Origin: an uncultured Lachnospiraceae bacterium
Lineage (GTDB): Bacteria; Bacillota; Clostridia; Lachnospirales; Lachnospiraceae
Direction of reading: 5' to 3'
Assembly: GCA_910577065.1 (NCBI GenBank)
Contig: CAJTLD010000085.1
Span: 1 to 9,229, forward strand
DNA: 9,229 bases
Shown in pieces: positions 6,975 to 9,229 of the stretch. The stretch's first letter is position 1; each line of letters begins with the position of its first letter. The translations under genes and the position numbers were made by a program. The notes beneath the pieces were generated by a model. That model was not told the DNA's origin, did not search any database, and was given only the letters and a program-made list of their open reading frames with translations.

Positions 6975-7008
6975 TGGCATGGAGTAACGAAAATATAACG
7001 TGATTTAG

Positions 7009-7044
7009 AAAAAGGCAGGAAGTAAATTCGCTTCCTGCCTTTTT
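7009..7044 (+). terminator. Intrinsic terminator of the opp operon
   Basis: AAAAAGGCAGGAAG (7009-7022) pairs without mismatch with CTTCCTGCCTTTTT (7031-7044) around an 8-nt loop. The 3' arm ends in five T's and the 5' arm begins with five A's, so it could act in both directions. It starts 39 nt after the oppA stop and closes the operon. Confidence 0.93.
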
Positions 7045-7108
7045 AGATCTGCTCTATCGTTCCAAATACGCTTAAGGGTCTGTCCTGAAATAGATAGTTC
7101 TACACAGA

Positions 7109-7134
7109 GGGCTGTCGGTATTACCCGACAGCCC
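7109..7134. repeat. Strong GC-rich inverted repeat in the oppA-ilvE gap
   Basis: GGGCTGTCGG (7109-7118) and CCGACAGCCC (7125-7134) form a perfect 10-bp stem with a 6-nt loop (TATTAC). No T-tract follows on either strand, so it is not a standard intrinsic terminator. It lies 20 bp upstream of the ilvE -35 box. It could be a backup terminator lacking its T-run, a regulator site, or a dispersed intergenic repeat. A related stretch, AGGGTCTGTC at 7076-7085, resembles the AGGGCTGTC that opens the left arm. Confidence 0.6.
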
Positions 7135-7153
7135 CGGGAGGATGCAAATCATC

Positions 7154-7182
7154 TTGACACACAGCAAAAAAAGTATAATAAT
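7154..7182 (+). promoter_or_regulatory. Promoter of ilvE
   Basis: A perfect -35 TTGACA (7154-7159) is followed by an A/T-rich region with two overlapping -10 choices. AATAAT at 7177-7182 (5 of 6 to consensus) gives the ideal 17-bp spacer; TATAAT at 7174-7179 is perfect but leaves only 14 bp. The first is more likely functional. Transcription would start near 7189, giving a leader of about 60 nt. Confidence 0.7.
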
Positions 7183-7248
7183 AAAATTCAGAATGCAGCT
7201 AAAGCGGCAGAATGTTGTAAAACAAGAGAATACATCGGAGGTAAACGT

Positions 7249-8316
7249 ATGGAGATCAGATTTGAAAAAAAAGAACGGTTAAAAGAAAAGCCGGATCAGA
7301 AAAACCTGGGATTTGGAAAATATATGACAGATTATATGTTTGTCATGGACTGGACCAAGGAACGGGGCTGGGAGGACGCGCGAATTGTGCCGTATGAGCC
7401 GCTTCTTTTGGATCCGGCATGCGTGACGCTTCACTATGCGCAGGAGACGTTTGAAGGTATGAAGGCATACCGTACCAAAGAAGGCAAAATCCAGCTGTTT
7501 CGTCCGGAAATGAACGCAAAGCGTATGATAATATCAAATGAGCGTTTGTGTATGCCGGCTTTTCCGGAAGAGATGTTTGTAAAGGCAGTAAAGGAACTGG
7601 TGAAGGTGGAGCGCGACTGGGTTCCGTCCGAACCTGGCACGTCGCTTTATATCCGTCCGTTTATGTTTGCGACGGAAAACGCGCTTGGCGTGCATATGGC
7701 GACAAGCTACAAATTCATGGTGATTTGCTGCCCGGTCGGCGCCTATTATGCGGAAGGGATCAATCCGGTAAAAATTCTGGTGGAAGACGAACTGGTGCGC
7801 GCCGTACAGGGAGGGACAGGCTTTACCAAATGCGGCGGCAATTATGCCGGTTCTATTTTAGGCCAGGTAAAGGCGGAGCGAATGGGATGTACGCAGGTGC
7901 TTTGGCTTGACGGCGTACACCGCAAATATGTGGAAGAAGTCGGGACGATGAATATTATGTTTAAAATTGGCGGGGAAATTTATACCGCGCCGATTGAAGG
8001 CACGGTGCTTGCAGGAATTACCAGAGATTCGATTCTGCATATTTTAAAGGACTGGGGCTATACGGTCCATGAAACGCACCTTGCGATTGAGGATTTGATG
8101 AAAGCGGGTCATGACGGCAGCCTGGAAGAAGCGTTTGGCACCGGGACGGCGGCTGTCGTTTCACCGGTTGGGGAGTTTGTGTACCGGGAGGATTCCGTTT
8201 TGGTCAACGATTTTAAAATCGGCAGATTGACGCAGAAATTATACGATTACCTGACCGGGATTCAGTGGGGGGACACAGAAGACAAATACGGCTGGACGGT
8301 AAATATAGATGAATAA
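7249..8316 (+). CDS. ilvE: Branched-chain amino acid aminotransferase
   Basis: This 355-aa PLP enzyme of fold type IV interconverts leucine, isoleucine and valine with their 2-oxo acids, using 2-oxoglutarate/glutamate as partner (cytoplasm). The length fits the longer BCAT subgroup that includes eukaryotic enzymes and Bacillus YbgE/YwaA, rather than the roughly 300-aa E. coli type. Key features are LHYAQETFEGMKAYR (61-75), LYIRPFMFAT with R136, and the PLP-binding lysine K194 in GGTGFTKCGGNYAGS. Also present are E230 in EEVGTMNIMF, the TRDSIL stretch (258-263) and the phosphate-binding GTGTAAVVSPVG loop (297-308). Together these favour BCAT over D-amino acid aminotransferase or aminodeoxychorismate lyase. 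GGAGG lies 7 nt before the ATG, and a separate promoter and the opp terminator lie upstream. Its stop overlaps the start of the following phosphoesterase gene by 8 nt. No T-box is visible in the short leader. Confidence 0.95.
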   Translation: MEIRFEKKERLKEKPDQKNLGFGKYMTDYMFVMDWTKERGWEDARIVPYEPLLLDPACVTLHYAQETFEGMKAYRTKEGKIQLFRPEMNAKRMIISNERLCMPAFPEEMFVKAVKELVKVERDWVPSEPGTSLYIRPFMFATENALGVHMATSYKFMVICCPVGAYYAEGINPVKILVEDELVRAVQGGTGFTKCGGNYAGSILGQVKAERMGCTQVLWLDGVHRKYVEEVGTMNIMFKIGGEIYTAPIEGTVLAGITRDSILHILKDWGYTVHETHLAIEDLMKAGHDGSLEEAFGTGTAAVVSPVGEFVYREDSVLVNDFKIGRLTQKLYDYLTGIQWGDTEDKYGWTVNIDE

Positions 8317-9229
8317 AGAAAAAAGAACGGCCAATGCAAAAATGATAAACGTACAGGAACCTATCATCCGGCTTCCCGGCGTGCATTCGGTTGGCGTAAT
8401 CGGCGATCCGGGTTGCGAGGGGCTTGGAACATACAATATGAAAGTATATGCGGGCGCGTTGGAGGAGAGCAGTAAAGACGATATTACGCTGATAGTCGGA
8501 GATCTGGTTCCCGCAGGCACAAACGGTTATTACCGCATGATTCAGGAAATCACCGAAACGCTTGCGGGAAACGACGTGTATTCTCTGCGCGGCAACCATG
8601 ACACGGGCGCGTATATGCAGTATTTCGGGCGGAAAAACTATGTCCTTTTGGCGGAGCGGTTTGCAATCGTGGTGTTGGATAATGCCCTGCGTACCTTTGA
8701 AGAGGAAGGCCTTACGCTTCTTTCGGAGGCGCTTGCCATGGACGAGGTGGAACAGGCAATTATTGCGTTCCACATCCCGGTTCCGAACCACTTTATTTTA
8801 AACTGCGTTTCCGAAGAAGAATTTGCCCGTCTGAGAAGGGCGTACGCCCCATGGAAGGATAAAGTAAAATACCTGCTTTGCGGCCATGTCCATTCGCGTT
8901 TTACGGACTGTGTGGACGGGATAGAGCTTATCTGCACCGGAGGCGGGGGCGCAATGATTGAGGATGTGTCAAAAGATATCCGGGCGTGCGACGTAGAACA
9001 CCATATGGTTCATTTTTATGAAGAGGACGGCGTATTAAGCTACCGGATTTGCGATCTGTCCGAGGACTGTTACGGGCGGGAACGCGAAGACGGGGTTCTG
9101 GGGCAAAAGCTCGAAGAAACCGTACAGGGTGAACTGACGGCGCATTTTAAATATCTGATGTTTGCGGAACGGGCAAAACGCAGAGGGTTTTTGCAGATTG
9201 CAAATCTGTTTTCGGCGCTTGCGGCTTCC
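8309..9229 (+). CDS. Calcineurin-like metallophosphoesterase fused to a rubrerythrin/ferritin-like domain (3' end outside window)
   Basis: The frame is open for 307 codons to the right edge. ATG 8309 overlaps the ilvE stop by 8 nt and fits translational coupling, though no good Shine-Dalgarno is visible (only GGACGG); ATG 8342 is a possible alternative. Residues about 24-250 form a metallophosphoesterase fold: VIGDPG (first motif, D33), LIVGDLV (D65), RGNHD (N96, H97), H155 in IAFHIPVP, and LLCGHVHS (H193, H195). The first motif lacks the usual histidine of D-x-H, having glycine at 35. From about 266 the sequence changes to LEETVQGELTAHFKYLMFAE and RRGFLQIANLFSALAAS. This matches the first two-helix pattern of rubrerythrin-type ferritin-like domains, with E275 in the position of the first iron-ligand glutamate; the expected ExxH lies beyond the window. 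Substrate is unknown. The phosphoesterase call is strong; the ferritin-like call is good but based on about 40 residues. Confidence 0.85.
   Translation, partial: MNKEKRTANAKMINVQEPIIRLPGVHSVGVIGDPGCEGLGTYNMKVYAGALEESSKDDITLIVGDLVPAGTNGYYRMIQEITETLAGNDVYSLRGNHDTGAYMQYFGRKNYVLLAERFAIVVLDNALRTFEEEGLTLLSEALAMDEVEQAIIAFHIPVPNHFILNCVSEEEFARLRRAYAPWKDKVKYLLCGHVHSRFTDCVDGIELICTGGGGAMIEDVSKDIRACDVEHHMVHFYEEDGVLSYRICDLSEDCYGREREDGVLGQKLEETVQGELTAHFKYLMFAERAKRRGFLQIANLFSALAAS

Noticed and set aside
6785..7003. + strand frame with repeats (TLRTRRF...LLRKT) over the oppA tail
   Set aside because: The repeats are just the oppA DNA duplication read in a second frame. There is no ribosome site, and it runs into the terminator region.
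7183..7197. CodY-like site near the ilvE transcription start (ATTCAGAAT core)
   Set aside because: Only 9 of 15 positions match the consensus, although the central TTCAGAA fits. Too weak to call.
7189..7248. T-box or other amino-acid riboswitch in the ilvE leader
   Set aside because: The leader is only about 60 nt and shows no T-box sequence or specifier stem.
8213..8791. 192-codon minus-strand frame across the ilvE end and phosphoesterase start
   Set aside because: Both overlapped + strand frames have clear family motifs. The antisense product is rich in Arg/His/Cys with no recognisable domain and is a shadow.
1..9229. Mobile element, CRISPR array, tRNA/rRNA or defence system
   Set aside because: No transposase, integrase, spaced repeat array, tRNA-like cloverleaf or defence-gene motif was found on either strand.

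Overview
The window looks like an ordinary chromosomal stretch of a low-to-mid GC Gram-positive anaerobe, most likely a Clostridia/Lachnospiraceae-type gut bacterium. The reasons are strong AGGAGG ribosome binding sites, consensus TTGACA/TATAAT promoters, a peptide-binding lipoprotein with a Gram-positive style lipobox, and protein sequences that read like clostridial homologues. The taxon is an inference from sequence style, not from a marker gene. Every gene I can support is on the + strand.

Layout. At 3-293 is the C-terminal end of a MATE-family efflux protein, cut by the left edge. It overlaps by 14 nt an unnamed conserved-looking protein of 226 aa (280-960). A perfect-consensus promoter (988-1016) then starts a five-gene oligopeptide ABC transporter operon in the order oppB-oppC-oppD-oppF-oppA (1095-6969). 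A perfect 14-bp hairpin terminator (7009-7044) closes it. The short opp leader is unusual: it can form a hairpin followed by six T's (1030-1079), and the loop and 3' arm of that hairpin hold a possible 7-codon reading frame. A 204-bp gap (7045-7248) holds a strong GC-rich inverted repeat and a promoter for ilvE, a branched-chain aminotransferase (7249-8316). Overlapping the ilvE stop is a gene cut by the right edge (8309-9229). It encodes a calcineurin-like metallophosphoesterase that runs straight into the start of a rubrerythrin/ferritin-like domain.

How the genes fit together. OppA would capture peptides outside the membrane, OppB/OppC form the channel, and OppD/OppF supply ATP hydrolysis. 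Imported peptides yield amino acids, and the IlvE product next door interconverts branched-chain amino acids with their 2-oxo acids, so the neighbours make a plausible peptide/amino-acid use region. The phosphoesterase-ferritin fusion is coupled to ilvE by overlap; its role is unknown.

I see no CRISPR array, tRNA, rRNA, transposase or defence system. The items most worth a second look are the phosphoesterase-ferritin fusion, the opp leader (hairpin plus mini-ORF), and the acidic repeat tail of OppA whose DNA repeat runs through the stop codon.
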